Below are positions 31,401 through 43,739 of a stretch of DNA of 64,000 nt, piece after piece (positions within the stretch are counted from its first letter, which is position 1; every line of letters starts with the position of its first letter). The notes under the pieces are model-generated. The model searched no databases and had not been told where the DNA came from. It was given only the letters and a program-made list of their open reading frames with translations. The DNA comes from Lasiosphaeris hirsuta (lineage: Eukaryota > Ascomycota > Sordariomycetes > Sordariales > Lasiosphaeriaceae): positions 868,001 through 932,000 of the forward strand of contig JAUKUA010000008.1 in assembly GCA_030549175.1 (NCBI GenBank). Reading direction: 5' to 3'. The position numbers and the translations under genes were made by a program.

Positions 31401-34400
31401 GGACGTTATTGCTGACCATGGCTCTGATGTACTCGGCGAATTTGATGGCTTGGATTGCTACACACTAGCAACGAGACAATGGACGCATCATGTGTTAGTG
31501 TCCCATTAGGCATATAGGTATGTAAGTGGTCTAGCTTCATACGCAAAAAGGATTTCCTTTTGCCAAGAAGTGCAGCAGTTGGAAAAGAGGACGCAGATAA
31601 AGAATGGTATGGTCGAGATTGGGACCATGAATGTAAAATTGGCATCCTTGCTCATCGACCTCAAAGTGTCTGACAAAATACTGATCCTAACTTGCCAATA
31701 AACTCGTTGTATTCAAAGGCCCTAAGCCTACCGGTAACTGAGTCTACAGCTATCGCCGATGTCCTCAATGTTATTGCGATTATCCCAGCAGAGTCTAGGA
31801 TGGCTGTCGCTACGATGTATACTTCTGATGCACAGCGCATCACGGAGGGTATCGCCAGTGTTTAACTCGAGTTAGATGAAGGGAGGAGATCTGTGGAACA
31901 TGGGAATAATGAAGCTGAAAATTCGTAACTCCTTCGCCTTGGGCTTTGCCTCTACCTGGAACACGGAGAGAAGTTATTAAACATCCCAAGGTAAGAAATA
32001 TTCCAAGTTATCGTAATAACTACACTCATCACGCTTACTCAATCAGCCTCATATAGCTCGATGATGTTACGAGGTACGAAATGACGGATGAGTGGGCCTC
32101 TTTTCAGTGCACGGGCCACTCGTCCTTCAGAAAAGGGGGTGTAAGTTCAAGCGAAACTGGAAAGTAGTAGAAACGATATGAAGCTATTGAAGTTATTATG
32201 AGCAAGAACATATCAAGAGGATGGAAAGGTGAAGCAGAATTAAAGACGGTTAAGCTCCTATTATACTTTGGTCTGCTCTATTATGGCCTTCATCATGGCC
32301 CGCCGCCCTCCACGCTTGCTTTCCCTTTCTGCACTCGGTCAGGGCTGGGACGAGGTAGTAAAGCGACCTGGGCTGAGACAAGGCAGGCTCTAGAAGATCT
32401 CATGCTTGATATCCTTCGTGCGAAGAGCTTGACAACGAGACTGCGGCCTGCGAGTAGTCGTCGGAAGAGAGTCGGATTTCCCTGGTAACTTATGCGATGA
32501 ATCTAATGACTGGGTCACGGAGAGGATTCTCACGCTGCGGTGGAATTTGGACCCGACATTAAAATCTCCAGCACGCCAAACATACTTGCCTTTGACGATT
32601 CCAGCAGCGGCTGGTATTTACTATCAGCAGAAGAACCTTCTTCACCAATAGCAGGCCCGGGGACACCCAAAATCGCCAGCGAAGGCTTTGAGATCACCAG
32701 AGAAAGGCATCCATCTATCTCTGCATAGAGTTGAATGCATAATTTAACGGTCTTGGTCCTCGTCACTGGAAAGCTTGCCAAGACTATCACTCGATCAATC
32801 TATTTATTCTAAACAAGCATTCTTCCGGTTCCATCATTGCAACGATTCCCAGTTCCCCGTGTTCTTTGTAGGCTCTGCTCGCCACGCCCTCAATCAGCCA
32901 CGGGACTCTTGAGTGAGATGACTATGCTTTGTCACAGGCGTGCTTACAACAAGAAACACGTTAGGTAAACTGCGGACGGAGAGCTGGTAGGGGTGAAATG
33001 GAAACTCACGCGTGGTTAAGATGTGGGAGAGCGGTACCTTAAAAGTGTGTGGCGAAGCTCCAGCCGCTCGACCACCAGCTCCTTTGCTTCTGTCGGCCCT
33101 CCCCTAATAATGCTTATCAAGAAAGATCCGAATAGGTAGTATACCTCAATACTTGGTCTCTTTCGGGTTCGATACCGAAATGGAATATGTAGCGTGAGAT
33201 GCAGCGTGAGTTTGCGGGCTACCTCGTTCCATACGCTCTGTGTCGTTGTTAAAAAGGGGGACGGATGTAATGCTGTAGTCTCTTCTCTAGTCGGCTTATC
33301 TTCAAGTCCGGGCGTAGGGGTCCGCCGGGCCGATAGTTTGGAGCGTAACCAAGTGACATCATCATCAGGCTGGGTCAAGAACCAGGCTTGGATTACCTTC
33401 TGGAAAGGCCTTATCGTAGGCTATCTCTGGCCTCAAGAGGGATGAAGCACGGATTGCATCTTACCGAGACCACCGCTGACCTCACCGAAATGAAGATTGA
33501 TTCGTCCCGCATGATCAGCCCCTCCCAAACAATCAAAGTCCCATCAAAGTCCCACGTTTCCATCTCACTTCTTGCTCTTGCACCCTCCGGTCAACCTCCT
33601 CGTAATCATCAGCTAGCTTCGTGCTGCTAGGCGTTCCGCTGAATGCCTATCGCCTTTGGGCCGTGTCCGGTCCCAGGTTAGGACGGCTTCAGGTGCCCCT
33701 ACGGAGGGTATAAGTACATCCCCGCAACAGGCGGACCCGGAAAGGCTGACGTCAGGTATGGCTGCGTTATCCCGTACTCAGAGGAGGCCAAGGTTACGCG
33801 ACCGACGGTATAGTCCCTGGCGTGGTCATATCGGCCGCACGTCGAGTTCGCGGCCGGGGAACTGGGAGAGCTTGCCAACGCTCCACCATATCTCGGCTTT
33901 GTTGGCCGCCATGCACATCTGCATCTACTTCTTTACCAAAGGTGGAAAGGGGCCTGGGTGTCGCAGATATGTCGTATTATGGGAGGATAGAATAAAGCTA
34001 TATACCTGAAGTCCTGATCAAAGTAGGAATGCATTCCTTCTCTTTACTGAGTAGATTACCGGTCTAGACGTGTGCAGGACAAATGAAACAGAGCCACAGC
34101 TGCGCTCGATGCATATCGCCGCGGCAATAATGAGTAAAGTCTGATCGCAAGACGTTGGTGTGCACTCTGCTTCAGCTCCCACCGTTTTAGTTTCATCGAA
34201 ACGCTAGGGGCGCTCGCTGCGGCGCTCGCTGCACTGAATTTCGTCAACCGCAGGAAAAACTTGTATTCCTCGTGTCAAACTCCAATACGCGAGCCTCGAC
34301 CAATCCATAGAATATGGGGAGCTGCTGGACAGGCTAATCGACGACGCCGTTTTCATTTCACATACCGTGTTCAAGTGCTAGGAAATAAAAGTTTGTCTGC

Positions 34401-34795
34401 GCGACGTGATGAACAATAGCGTCCGAGACAAATGTCACAGCCTTACATCCAGGAGGTGGCGTCGCTCCTAAATGCGGCTGAATTTGTGTGATTATGCTCA
34501 GGCGATATCCGCTATTATGCACCCCTGCATTCTTGGCATTGTGCGTCGATGGTGGTGTTGCGACTGGACCCTCGATCAGACATAATGGGCAAGCCTCTGA
34601 ATAAAAAGGCAGCCCAAATTCCATACGCGCCTAAATCCTAGCGTCTGCGATGCCTTCTCATGACGGCCCACATTCGTTCTACTCCTACTCAATATCTTAT
34701 CTTACTCAGGGAGAAATCCTAACCACGGGGGGACCCAGTCCTACAGCATCATTCTCTTACCAAACGGCGACATTTTCATATCTCCTCTCCTCGTC

Positions 34796-35821
34796 ATGGG
34801 TAGCGGGCACACCTCGTACGCCCCCAACACGTGCGACCTTGTCGGCGATGGCGACCTCTACGGCATCGGCGTGCGCATCTCCTACTACCTCTTCTTCGCC
34901 GCCACGCTCATTGCCATCTTTCGACGCAGTGTCTCCCACACACTTACAATCGGCCCGCTCGGCCGCTGCGCCGAAGCTGTCAACATCCTCACCTTTGCTA
35001 TCCTCATCGTCCTAGTCAAGAACACGCTCAACGGGAGTTTTGCCACGCTAGAGTGGTTCCTCACGTACCCAACCATTCTGGTCACCTTTTTCAGTCTATT
35101 TTTTGCCCTGCCACGGAGCAATAACAAGGGCCGGTTGCTATGCTACGCATTCACGCTGAGTCTGCTTACGGTTTGTCAGCCGTGGCTGTATTGGCGCCGC
35201 ATGTACCAGGGGCGGAAGAGCGAGTGCGTGGTCCGATACTGGTTCTTTGGGGTGAGGGACTTTTATGGACAGACGTGGATCACTTTTTTCAAGGTCATGT
35301 CGATCCTTGCCTGTGCGATTGGGGCGTTGTCGCTCGTAGCCGTCCTATTCTTTGCCTTGTGTCGGTCTGCGTGGCGGGAGTGGCTGGATCCGAAGCGGAA
35401 GATGAAAGCCGAGTATCTCGACAGGGATATCAGCTATGGGCCAGAGGAGAAAAAAAGGAGGTACAAGGGTCTGCGGTTGTGTGGGTTGCTATTTTTGCTC
35501 TTTGTGGGGGGTTTTACCATGGTCATGACGGAGAAGACGATCTCGGTCAATAACATTGATCTGGCAGATACGCCCTTGGAGAGTACAAGCCAGCTGATCC
35601 CGTTTGTTACCGGACTGCTGAGTTTCTTGACGACGCTATACTCTTGCATTCCATTCAAAATGATACAAGACAAGATCGCAGAGCTTGATCAGAAGCTCAT
35701 AGACAAGTGTCTTGGAAAGCGGAAAAATGTGCTCCCCTTTTCAAAGGGCAGCAGCGCTACGTCGCTCAACCCAAACCCCTACATGTATTACAACGAGCCC
35801 GGGCAGTATCAATGTAGATAG
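34796..35821 (+). CDS. Polytopic membrane protein, 341 aa, unknown function
   Basis: Single-exon gene from ATG 34796 to TAG 35819-35821. About seven hydrophobic segments are visible: residues 27-45, 59-78, 88-107, 114-131, 165-190, 228-247 and 268-290. The N-terminal CDLVGDGDLYGIGVRISYYL is a pattern I associate with a fungal-specific family of membrane proteins without assigned function. Residues 195-225 form a charged cytosolic loop (DPKRKMKAEYLDRDISYGPE) and the C-terminal 50 residues are polar and Asn/Pro/Tyr-rich. There is no signal peptide ahead of the first segment and no transporter signature. The gene is intact and isolated within a gene-poor stretch, which argues that it is under selection. 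Confidence 0.8.
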   Translation: MGSGHTSYAPNTCDLVGDGDLYGIGVRISYYLFFAATLIAIFRRSVSHTLTIGPLGRCAEAVNILTFAILIVLVKNTLNGSFATLEWFLTYPTILVTFFSLFFALPRSNNKGRLLCYAFTLSLLTVCQPWLYWRRMYQGRKSECVVRYWFFGVRDFYGQTWITFFKVMSILACAIGALSLVAVLFFALCRSAWREWLDPKRKMKAEYLDRDISYGPEEKKRRYKGLRLCGLLFLLFVGGFTMVMTEKTISVNNIDLADTPLESTSQLIPFVTGLLSFLTTLYSCIPFKMIQDKIAELDQKLIDKCLGKRKNVLPFSKGSSATSLNPNPYMYYNEPGQYQCR

Positions 35822-37186
35822 TAGAGGCCTAATAAAGAGAGGGTAGCAACGTAGCTGATGGTTTCGTGGCATCTGGGATAAATAATTTAGCTACATACAA
35901 GTACTTGGTAACATGACCAAACACTAGAAGCGCCATCAATTGCCTATTTCAAATCGCGATTCTATATTCATCGACTAGCCGGACAAACGTTCAGTCACAT
36001 CAAGACCACATTTGCGAGAGCACGCCCTAACCCTAACCTACTCTTAGATAACGAGGGAAGTAGAGATATCTGGCGCCCCGGGCATGGTAACCACGGGGTA
36101 CGGGGGGCCGAATACTTGAGGGAGGTGCCCTTGCTACATCACACTCTGCTAGAATGACTTGATCTATTTGTATGGTGTTTGTGCGCTCACAGCAGAGATT
36201 TACAGAGTAGTTGCCAAGGCGAGAGACTTACTAGACACAACATAATATAGTCAATCAAGCCAATTGCCGGCGTAGGTATGCCAATCCCAATAGGAGGGAA
36301 CCGCTGGAAGACGCTACAATGAGTTTGGTGATTACGGGAGTATGCCCCCATGGGATAAAGGGTTCTATATCACCTATAACTACCAAGTCCATAAATGTGC
36401 CTGCCCCTATTAACTCAGGCTACTGGGTTATATTCCTGACTATCCCCTTCAGCCATTCCACTTTTCTATAGGGGTTTAAAGAGGGTCGTAGACGCCTTTC
36501 GGGTAAAACGGCTCACCTTCTCACCACCCTTCTTAGTAAGAGGCCATTCCCTAATTGACTTCTTTCCACCCACGCGTGGGAAAGGGGAACGTCGACTGAC
36601 TGCCTTGGCTGCTTGGGTACCAACGTCGCCGAGGCACATTCCTCTCCCATCGATTCGATTAGGTCGGGTCGGCACCCTCTGTGGTCACGGGTTCCAGTGT
36701 GCACATTGACGCCCAATGACAAAACTTTACGGCGCAGCCCTACGCGGGTGATGCTGACTTGGCACGAACCCAGCCAACCGCGGGGGAGGTAGGTGACTTG
36801 CATCGCGCAGGGCGACAGCGCAAAGCGATGACTTACGCTGAGCGACGACGTGGGAATCCCTGCGGTCGGGCCATCTCGACGGTGAGCCCAATTCGTTCAG
36901 CCGCATTTTTGGCTCTCTGCTGCGAATTTCATGTTGTTTTCTGATGCGCACAGCGCATGGTCCCGTGTATAAAGTCAGACCAACATGTCGAGATCAAGTG
37001 TGTGAAGTCTTACTTCTTTTCGGCCATCAGTGAGCCACAGAGCTCGAAAGAAAACCAGCTGAAATTTAATTCGCTTCTCAATTGCGCTTGCAGCGAAGGT
37101 ACCAGGTATGCTCATGCCATTGGTCCATTCCATCGTTCCTGCCTCTCATCGCCGACCTCAACTTACCTCAACAGAAAGGCATAAAA
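35822..37186. other. Intergenic with an interstitial telomere-like motif
   Basis: Frames at 36466-36803 and 36727-36951 (-) show no motif. Two exact CCCTAA units occur at 36025-36036. The last 200 bp are the probable promoter of the next gene. Confidence 0.4.
36025..36040 (-). repeat. Interstitial telomere-like (TTAGGG)2
   Basis: Sequence CCCTAACCCTAACCTA. Two units may be chance; alternatively it marks an old chromosome end or a repair footprint. Confidence 0.5.
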
Positions 37187-37973
37187 ATGCCGGAACCAAT
37201 CACCGTGGGCCTCCTCGCCCTCTTCCTCCAGAAGAAGCTCGCCGTCGGGGCCGTACACGCCGTGGGCTCACACCTCGGGGCAGCTCACGCTGCAGGTGCA
37301 GGTGTAGCATACGTCGATCCCACTGGCGGCAGCTACGCGTACTACGGCGGAAACGCACCACTCCCTGGATACTCTGGGTACTACGGCTACGGCCCTGATC
37401 CGTCCCAGGCAGCTTACTGGCAGTCGAACGGCTACTGTTCCAAGGAGATGCTGGAGGCAATTGGGCGGAATACGCTTATACTACTCCACATCACCAACCA
37501 AATGAAACGCGTCGTTCGAGTCATCGATGCCATTCCGCTCCATGTTGATGTCGATATCGTGCGTCTGGACGATGCCCTAGGCGACACTTGGGGCTTACCA
37601 CTCCAAGCTTGCAGATCATGGGCCGTGGGTTGTCCTGTGCGAGGGGTCTGCGCTCCGTATTGATCAAAAATAGTCCTTCTGCAACATGCTTCAGCACGTG
37701 GTCTTTGCAGGCAGACCTGGGCTTCACCGAGTCACCACCGGCCAATTTGCCATCACCCTTGCGATGAGCGGCGTGAGGATTGACCAATATAACTGGGAAA
37801 CCTTTATCAAAAGTGATATCCATATCCAAGCCATGGTGGTATCTCGGGCGAGCACTGGGAAAGGTTCTGACCCAAATACATGCCCGTTCTCTAGGTGTGC
37901 TGGTGAGATTCTGGATAGTGATCGCCCCGGGAAATGGCATTACCTTCGCGCCTTAATCGACGACAATAGCTAA
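37187..37973 (+). CDS. Gly/Tyr-rich protein with ubiquitin-like-domain signature, 245 aa
   Basis: Two exons, 37187-37624 and 37674-37973, around a 49-nt phase-0 intron (donor GTGGGT, acceptor TAG). Splicing joins LPLQACRSWA to SFCNMLQHVVFAGRPGL, giving a continuous conserved-looking domain that the unspliced frame would break with a stop. Residues 1-35 contain two short hydrophobic blocks (VGLLALFLQKKLAVGAVHAV). Residues 40-75 are Gly/Tyr/Pro-rich (PTGGSYAYYGGNAPLPGYSG). The C-terminal half, with IPLHVDVDIVRLDDALG followed by LPLQACRSW and a TTGQFAITLAMSG block, resembles the ubiquitin-like domain found in many fungal proteins next to HET or ankyrin parts. A CPFSRC pair follows. The function is unknown. 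The non-consensus donor is a weak point; if the intron is not real, the gene is frame-broken. Confidence 0.6.
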
Positions 37974-40924
37974 GCGCCATTTAAGCTCCACCTGCTAACG
38001 CCAGGCATCGTCAAAAAGAGAGGGCGGCCGTGTTATCAAGATGTTGGGCTGGAGGCTGGGTTCCGAAGGGCCCGCCTATTGCTCCCCGGTCGATGATACT
38101 GTTCAAGATCCTACGGGGCCACAACTACCCCCAATACAACTTGCTGAAGAATTGCAGCACTTTCGGCGAGTCCACATCTCTGAGTCGGCTGAATCTATCC
38201 ACGACATGGACTAAGCTGTATCTAGGCTAGCAGCGGATAGCACCGATGCGACTGCCAACGCTTTTATCGGTCTGCTTCATTTTACTGCGTGGGAAAAAGA
38301 TCCTCAGGACTTTAGTGGAGGAGTTCTGGTATGTAATTCCCCGAAATGTATTTACAAACTCTCCTGCTTACCTCGTTTCTTTGCGGCCAGTACGACAATA
38401 AAATTTACAAGATGCTAGATAGCGACCTCACACTCTCCTTGAATGAATACAATGAGCCGCAGGGTGATCATGTGATCATCAGACCCATAGACAAATCCGG
38501 GGAGTTAGGTTACGAAAAGCAGATCGGGGTTGAGGATGCCGTGTCTGAGACCACTGATGACAGTACCCGGGAAATCACTGACGACGAAAGGGCAATTGAG
38601 TCTACCGTTCCGAGCTAGAAAGCGAAAACAACCCCAACGAGGAGCCTTACCGGCTACCAGTGGGCCGAGCGCCGGTTCCGTTCTCCTTATCTACCTACAT
38701 ACGCTATCTCGCCGGATCGCCGGGTAGAGGCCGAAAAGAAAGACTGTTGAAAAGGAACTTTAGTCGGGGGACTGAAAACGGGCCACTGAGGCTATGCAAC
38801 GGCTACGTAAAAAGCTCGCCCTCGGCTTTCAGTTATTATAGTTCCCTAATGTTGTGATTATGTAATTGGGGATGGCTGTGGTGGGGCGGTTGCAAGTGGC
38901 CAACTCGCTTATCATGTACGTTATAGAAAACTCTAAAAAAGCAGTTGAAGTGTCAAAGTAGCACATCAGTATCAGCAGTGGAGCCCTGGGAGCGCTCGGC
39001 TCGATTGAGCACGTAGTCAAGGCGCTAACAGCCACACAAAAAGGCTCTGCACGCAGGCTCTGCTCCAAGAAATACAACACACAGAACCATCTATTTGCAT
39101 GATCTAATTGGTTGAGCTATTCTGACGGTTTGACATGAAGTATATCTTTGAAAATGGGTACATGGACGCACCCTTTCCTGCACACACCATCTCGCCATCT
39201 CGCTACCCTCTTAGTCCGTCGGGATGGCTCCTATTCATGTGGCCAATCTCCTTCATCCGTCTCCTCTAACGTGTTACCTCTAGCCGGAGCTCTGTGTTCC
39301 CAAAGTACGGGGTTCTCTCTGTGCTTTTCGTTTTCTCTGTTCAAGATGCCAGAATAGCCTGTACACCTTGTGTCAACATGGTGCCTACTGATTCTTATGA
39401 TTCCATGTGAGTTGATAGCAAGGGAAAAGAACCTCGCTTACTTCCCTAAACACTGACAGAAGGAAGCTCTTGGTTAATTTTGAGAAATACAATAACCGTA
39501 GTAATGCTGGTCTCGCGATGTCACTTCAATATCTGATTGTAGCCGCGATTGCTGCGTATATGAAGTTTAAAGGGGTTATGGTATCGTCGGTATCTGAAAT
39601 CATGCCTCTGCTCGGAAAAGGTGTAGAGGGGAAATCTCCTTTGGGCTACATACTCCGTGCGGGAAACTTGTGGTGGCTGGGATTGAGTCCGAACGAGAAC
39701 GTTTAACATGTCCTGAAACAGTTATTTACAGCCTTTTGCTTTACTATCGGTAATAACGCTACCACGATCTTCAGCCTTAAGGATACTGTTTGTAGCGATT
39801 CTTTTGAAACTATCTAATAGCTGTAGAGCTGTGGAATCGCAGCGCCGTAGTTAATACCCTTACCGCCGACCTTAAAATCCCTGTAAGTAATGCCCGTGGG
39901 CGCTGCAGCCCAGCTGACAAAAGTACATCCAAGCTCTTCAAGGTATGGACCACTCCGAAAGTCCTTCTAACCCAAAGTTAAAGAAGTATAAATCTTCCTC
40001 TGTAATTATCCTTTGCGGTAATGGCAATAACGATACCATCCTCCTTACCTAAGTAACTATCGGTGTTGCCATCCAGTACGCAGGCGATAAGGAAATTGGT
40101 GCTGCGTACGTCATTCTCGGGGCTCCTCGTTTTGGCGACATCTTGACTCTCATCAACGTCAGCAAGTCGGTAATACTCATTTGGCTCAACTTTGCGTGGA
40201 GCTTCATCAATGACATCCTTGCTATCTTGTTGGGTGCCGGCGCGTTCGTGCCGTTGGGTGATGTCCAGATTCCGCCTGAGTTTGCTGGGCTGGGAGAGAT
40301 TGTTAGTGTCTTGCCGGTTATTGCGATGGCGGTGCAGCAGCGGTGGGAGAAGGGGAGGGATTTAGTGGTGGTGGTTCGATTTCCTTGGTGCGTTATCGAT
40401 CTGATATTTTCGTTTTTGAGCCTGCGATCGTCACGATGCTTCCCCAGTTTGAGGGTTTACTAAGAGCTGAATCTTGGTCGTCCTTTTAAGATTTATTTAG
40501 CTTTCTGTATCTAGGTGCGCGCCGCAGACGGAGACATTAAAGCTAAGCCCAATATGCAGTATTTGTGTCCGAGACTAACTTCCCTGTCCGCTCACCTGGG
40601 CGATCTGATTCAAGTGAACTACGGTTAGTTCATTGGAGATATGTCAGAGCGCTCGGTGGTTTGGCATGACTGCTAGTTAGTTGGGTAGAGACCATCTTTT
40701 GCTTAACGCCTAGTGAAACCGAAGCTGAGGTCCCCTTCAGCCATAAAAGCCACAGAGACCGAAAGGGGGTGGAAAGGGGGTAGAAATTAGTCCTTAGCGC
40801 CATCAACCCCATCCATTCCTCCCAGCTTGTGTTTCAGGGCCACCCCGTCGCGTTTTTCTTCCCCCTCCCTCTCTGCCAGATCACATATGCCTGGGAAACG
40901 GGTGTGCTCTCGTTTTCCAATACC
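37974..40924. other. Gene-poor stretch, about 3 kb
   Basis: Short frames at 38346-38618, 39148-39357, 39470-39706 and 40143-40463 are open but unrecognised. The last one continues upstream through a single stop (near 40050) into about 30 further plausible codons, so 39960-40460 may be a relic gene on the plus strand. Nothing else is supported. Confidence 0.4.
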
Positions 40925-42406
40925 ATGGCTCGCTACCAGTACACTGCTCTAGGCGACGGAGAGATCCGAGTGCTTAGACTCCTCCCCGGCGACCCATCCA
41001 GCCCACAACTGGAGGTAGAAATCCTATCGAGGGAACTATCGGACACGGCTCCCCAACAGGACTTGGCAGATTTCGATGCTCTCTCGTATTGTTGGAACCC
41101 CAAAGACAAGGTCGGTCACAGCACCACCCCAAATGAACTCAAAGTAATCAACAATGGAACTGTCTCGCCCATCACCGCATCGCTTCACTCGTTTCTCCGC
41201 CGACTCCGACTGCCTGACACAGACCACCTCCTCTGGGCCGACGCAGTGTGCATCAACCAGGAAGATGAGAGAGAGAAAGGCCGGCAGATCAAGGTGATGC
41301 CAAGAATATATAGTACAGCCAGAGCTGTTATTGTCGATCTCGGAGAAGACAGCGACGGCACCGGATTTGAGGCGATCGATCTGTTAGATGCGTACTGGAG
41401 GAAGTACATATGGTCTGGCTCGTTTCTCGGCACCAAAGACTAGGCCCTTACCGGCGAGCAGATCGCTAGGTGCGTTGGCCTGGAGAGGGTCGAGCTCCCG
41501 CTAGAGGAAGACTCAAAGGCAATTATCTTACCGCCCAATGACGACCCTAGGTGGAAGTCGGTCACCAGATTCTTTTCTCGCTCCTGGTTTACTCGCATCT
41601 GGGTCATCCAGGAGTTTGTCCTCGCCAGGGAGGCCATCATGATGTGCGGCACCCGAAAGATCCAATGGCAACGCTTACTCGCCAGCTGCTGGCAGTATCG
41701 CGACGGCCAGATAACGCAATTGGCTCTGAGCACGGAAAGCAGCAGTGGCTATATGGTGTTCACGCAGGTGGGGACTATCAGGCAAGTGAGGCGGCTTTGC
41801 CGCACCGAAGAGGGAAGACGATTCATCCGGGATGCGCTCCCGGCGAACTACGTGTGGGTCAAGTTCCAGCGCATGCCGTTTCTCTACATGCTGCATTGGT
41901 TTAGCATCTGCGATGCAACCATCACCAAGGATCGGTTCTTTGTATTGAGCTTCGTGGCGAACGACCTTGCGGAAACGGCGGGGAACAAGCTGAATCTCCG
42001 GTACGAGCATGGCGTGGACGAGATTACGCTGGCGGTGGGGAGGTTCTTGGTCAAGCGCAGGTTTGGAGAGGACATGCTTCCCCGAGCTGGGCTCAGTATG
42101 CGGCGGCAGAAGCAACATGGCGGCCCGCACACTCCGTCATGGATCCAAGACTTCACAGCTAATTTCTACATTTCTGAGTGTCATCCAGTTCCAAGCGCGG
42201 ACTTTATCCTCAACCGACACCCAAGACCACGTTGGGGCGCGGAACTCGGGCAGCTAGGGGCGAGCCCTCAAATAATCAAGATACCAGAGCAAGTCGGAGA
42301 GAAAAGTGCTCCTCCAGAGCCCGGCCAGGTACTCCTCTCCACTGCGAGCGGCGATGATGCTCTCGGCCACTCCAGCCAGCGCGACGAGCTTATCCCCCGC
42401 CACTGA
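40925..42406 (+). pseudogene. HET-domain gene with in-frame TAG
   Basis: From ATG 40925 (MARYQYTALGDGEIRVLRLL) the frame runs through a HET domain: LADFDALSYCWN, DHLLWADAVCINQEDEREKG and MPRIYSTARAVIVDLGE. It is interrupted by TAG at 41441-41443 and then continues in the same frame with ALTGEQIARCVGLERVELPL, WFTRIWVIQEFVLAREAIMM (the usual HET downstream block) and DRFFVLSFVAND. A single C-to-T change of a Gln codon would explain the stop. The frame finally ends at 42404-42406 inside the 3' part of the opposite HET gene, and the last 60 residues look non-homologous, so the original C-terminus seems lost. An intron removing the stop is unlikely because no GT donor fits just ahead of it. Loss of function is inferred; stop readthrough or an assembly error are alternatives. 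Confidence 0.8.
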
Positions 42407-43739
42407 GAGGGCTAACTCGGAATACCTAGAGACGATATCGAACCAGACGGAATGCAGACCATAAAGAAACTTGGAGTCGGGGATCCTGTTCTGGGTGGCC
42501 CACTGAAACGACCGGAGAGCTCTCGAGGCAGCGGACCCTTCATACAATGGCAGCAATGCCGGGGCTAAGAAGGGGTGATCCTCACCGTCAATATTGCGTT
42601 CGTCAATACGGAGTTTCTTACACGCGTAGCAGAGGCCTTTCGGCCCAAAGTAGAGCACCCGCGGAGAAAGCAGCAACTCCTGCAGGATCCGTGCCCGACT
42701 GAACAAGCCGGAATCGCATCTCTCCTCTAGTTGCTCTAGCTTTCCCTCAAACCAATACGGATGGGCATAGAGTTCTCGTTTATCCGTCGTGGCAATCCGG
42801 CAGGGAGCAATAGCGAGGGGGTTGCGTGTGGCGTAGCACCCATCTCGACTGTCTTTGGCGGCCGCTGCGGCGATATTGCAGTACGCATTCTCGTAAACCG
42901 AGGTCATTGCCGAAGCTTCCTTCGCCCAGTCATCTAGCGAGTCTTGAAGGATGCAGAGCGAATCGATCTACAAGCACCGCACCCTAATAGACCTCGTGAT
43001 GCGCAAGGCGTCGGCGTATGTGGCGGGGATCTTTGCCACTGTATGGCTTGTTGAAATGCCTGCAAAGTCGCCGCAGTCAAGCAGAGGACGTTGGTGTCAC
43101 CCCAGCAATGGCTGAGGGTGCAGTAATCCAGCCCAAGCTGAATGTCAGCCGCCGAAGGAATGTAAAGCTGGACGCTCAGATCTTCCTCGGAACCGCTGAA
43201 CTCGAGAAGCCGGGTTGGGAGAAATGGCCTGTTATTGCGGTAACCACACGTGGAACTATGTCGTGAGAGACAAGTTTCAATCCAGGTCTGGGCCAGATCG
43301 GCATGGTCCGGAGAGCAGGTTTGAGCCTGAGCGAGCGCGGGGTGGAGTCGGGTTGAGCTGTCGTCTTGTACATCGATGCTACTCCATCCGCTACTATAGC
43401 TGCATCCGACGTCGAAAAGAACCCCCTTGGGGATCCTCCGTGTGGCCGTCTCGGGGGCGATCTCCAGGCTCAATGGCCTGCCCTCCTTCCTCACACTTTC
43501 GTAGGTGTGACCGGGCTCGCCAGGACCAGGCAGTGTTGATTTGATGAGAGCGCAAAAGTGACAATCTGACGCTGCGCTTTGCCATAGTCTATCCAAGTTA
43601 TCGTGGAAGTGGTGCTTTTCCCTTTCCTGGGAGAGGTCTTTAAGGGCCGCTGAACCACTGAAATTGAATTGCAACGCTCGCAAAGGCGGTGGAGTTCGTG
43701 TGGAGTAAATCTTTTGTCGCTCAAGGTAGACATTGACAC
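42254..43739 (-). pseudogene. HET-domain gene with a nonsense codon and frameshifts
   Basis: Reading leftwards from ATG 43739, the N-terminal motif HRLCERCNSI is in one frame, and FSGSAALKDLSQEREK continues in another, so a shift lies near 43665. The frame then carries the spacer region, DYCTLSHCWGDTNVLCLTAA (start of the HET domain), and QAFQQAIQW. A second shift near 43040 moves to ATYADALRITRSIRVRCL, followed by TAG (42968-42970) exactly where the family has the Trp of WIDSLCILQ; IDSLCILQDSLDDWAKEASA then continues in frame to MTSVYENAYCNIAAAAAKDS and the normal downstream region to 42254. A TGG-to-TAG change is the kind of G-to-A mutation RIP makes. With at least three lesions this is a clear pseudogene. 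Its 3' end overlaps that of the plus-strand HET gene by about 150 bp. Confidence 0.85.

Larger units (their letters stand above)
29280..34795. other. Gene-poor stretch, about 5.5 kb
   Basis: No intact gene is supported. It holds a diverged tandem duplication (30275-31085), a G-rich minisatellite, and an unidentified broken frame on the minus strand (31055-31400). Short frames at 31277-31468, 32198-32488, 32540-32728, 33016-33378, 33656-34009 and 34358-34624 have no motif I recognise and are likely chance or relics. Confidence 0.45.

Noticed and set aside
33656..34009. Possible gene on the plus strand
   Set aside because: Alternative frames look mildly protein-like but contain stops, and no motif is recognisable.
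40143..40463. Hydrophobic 106-codon frame
   Set aside because: No family recognised and a stop just upstream; kept only as a possible relic in the intergenic entry.
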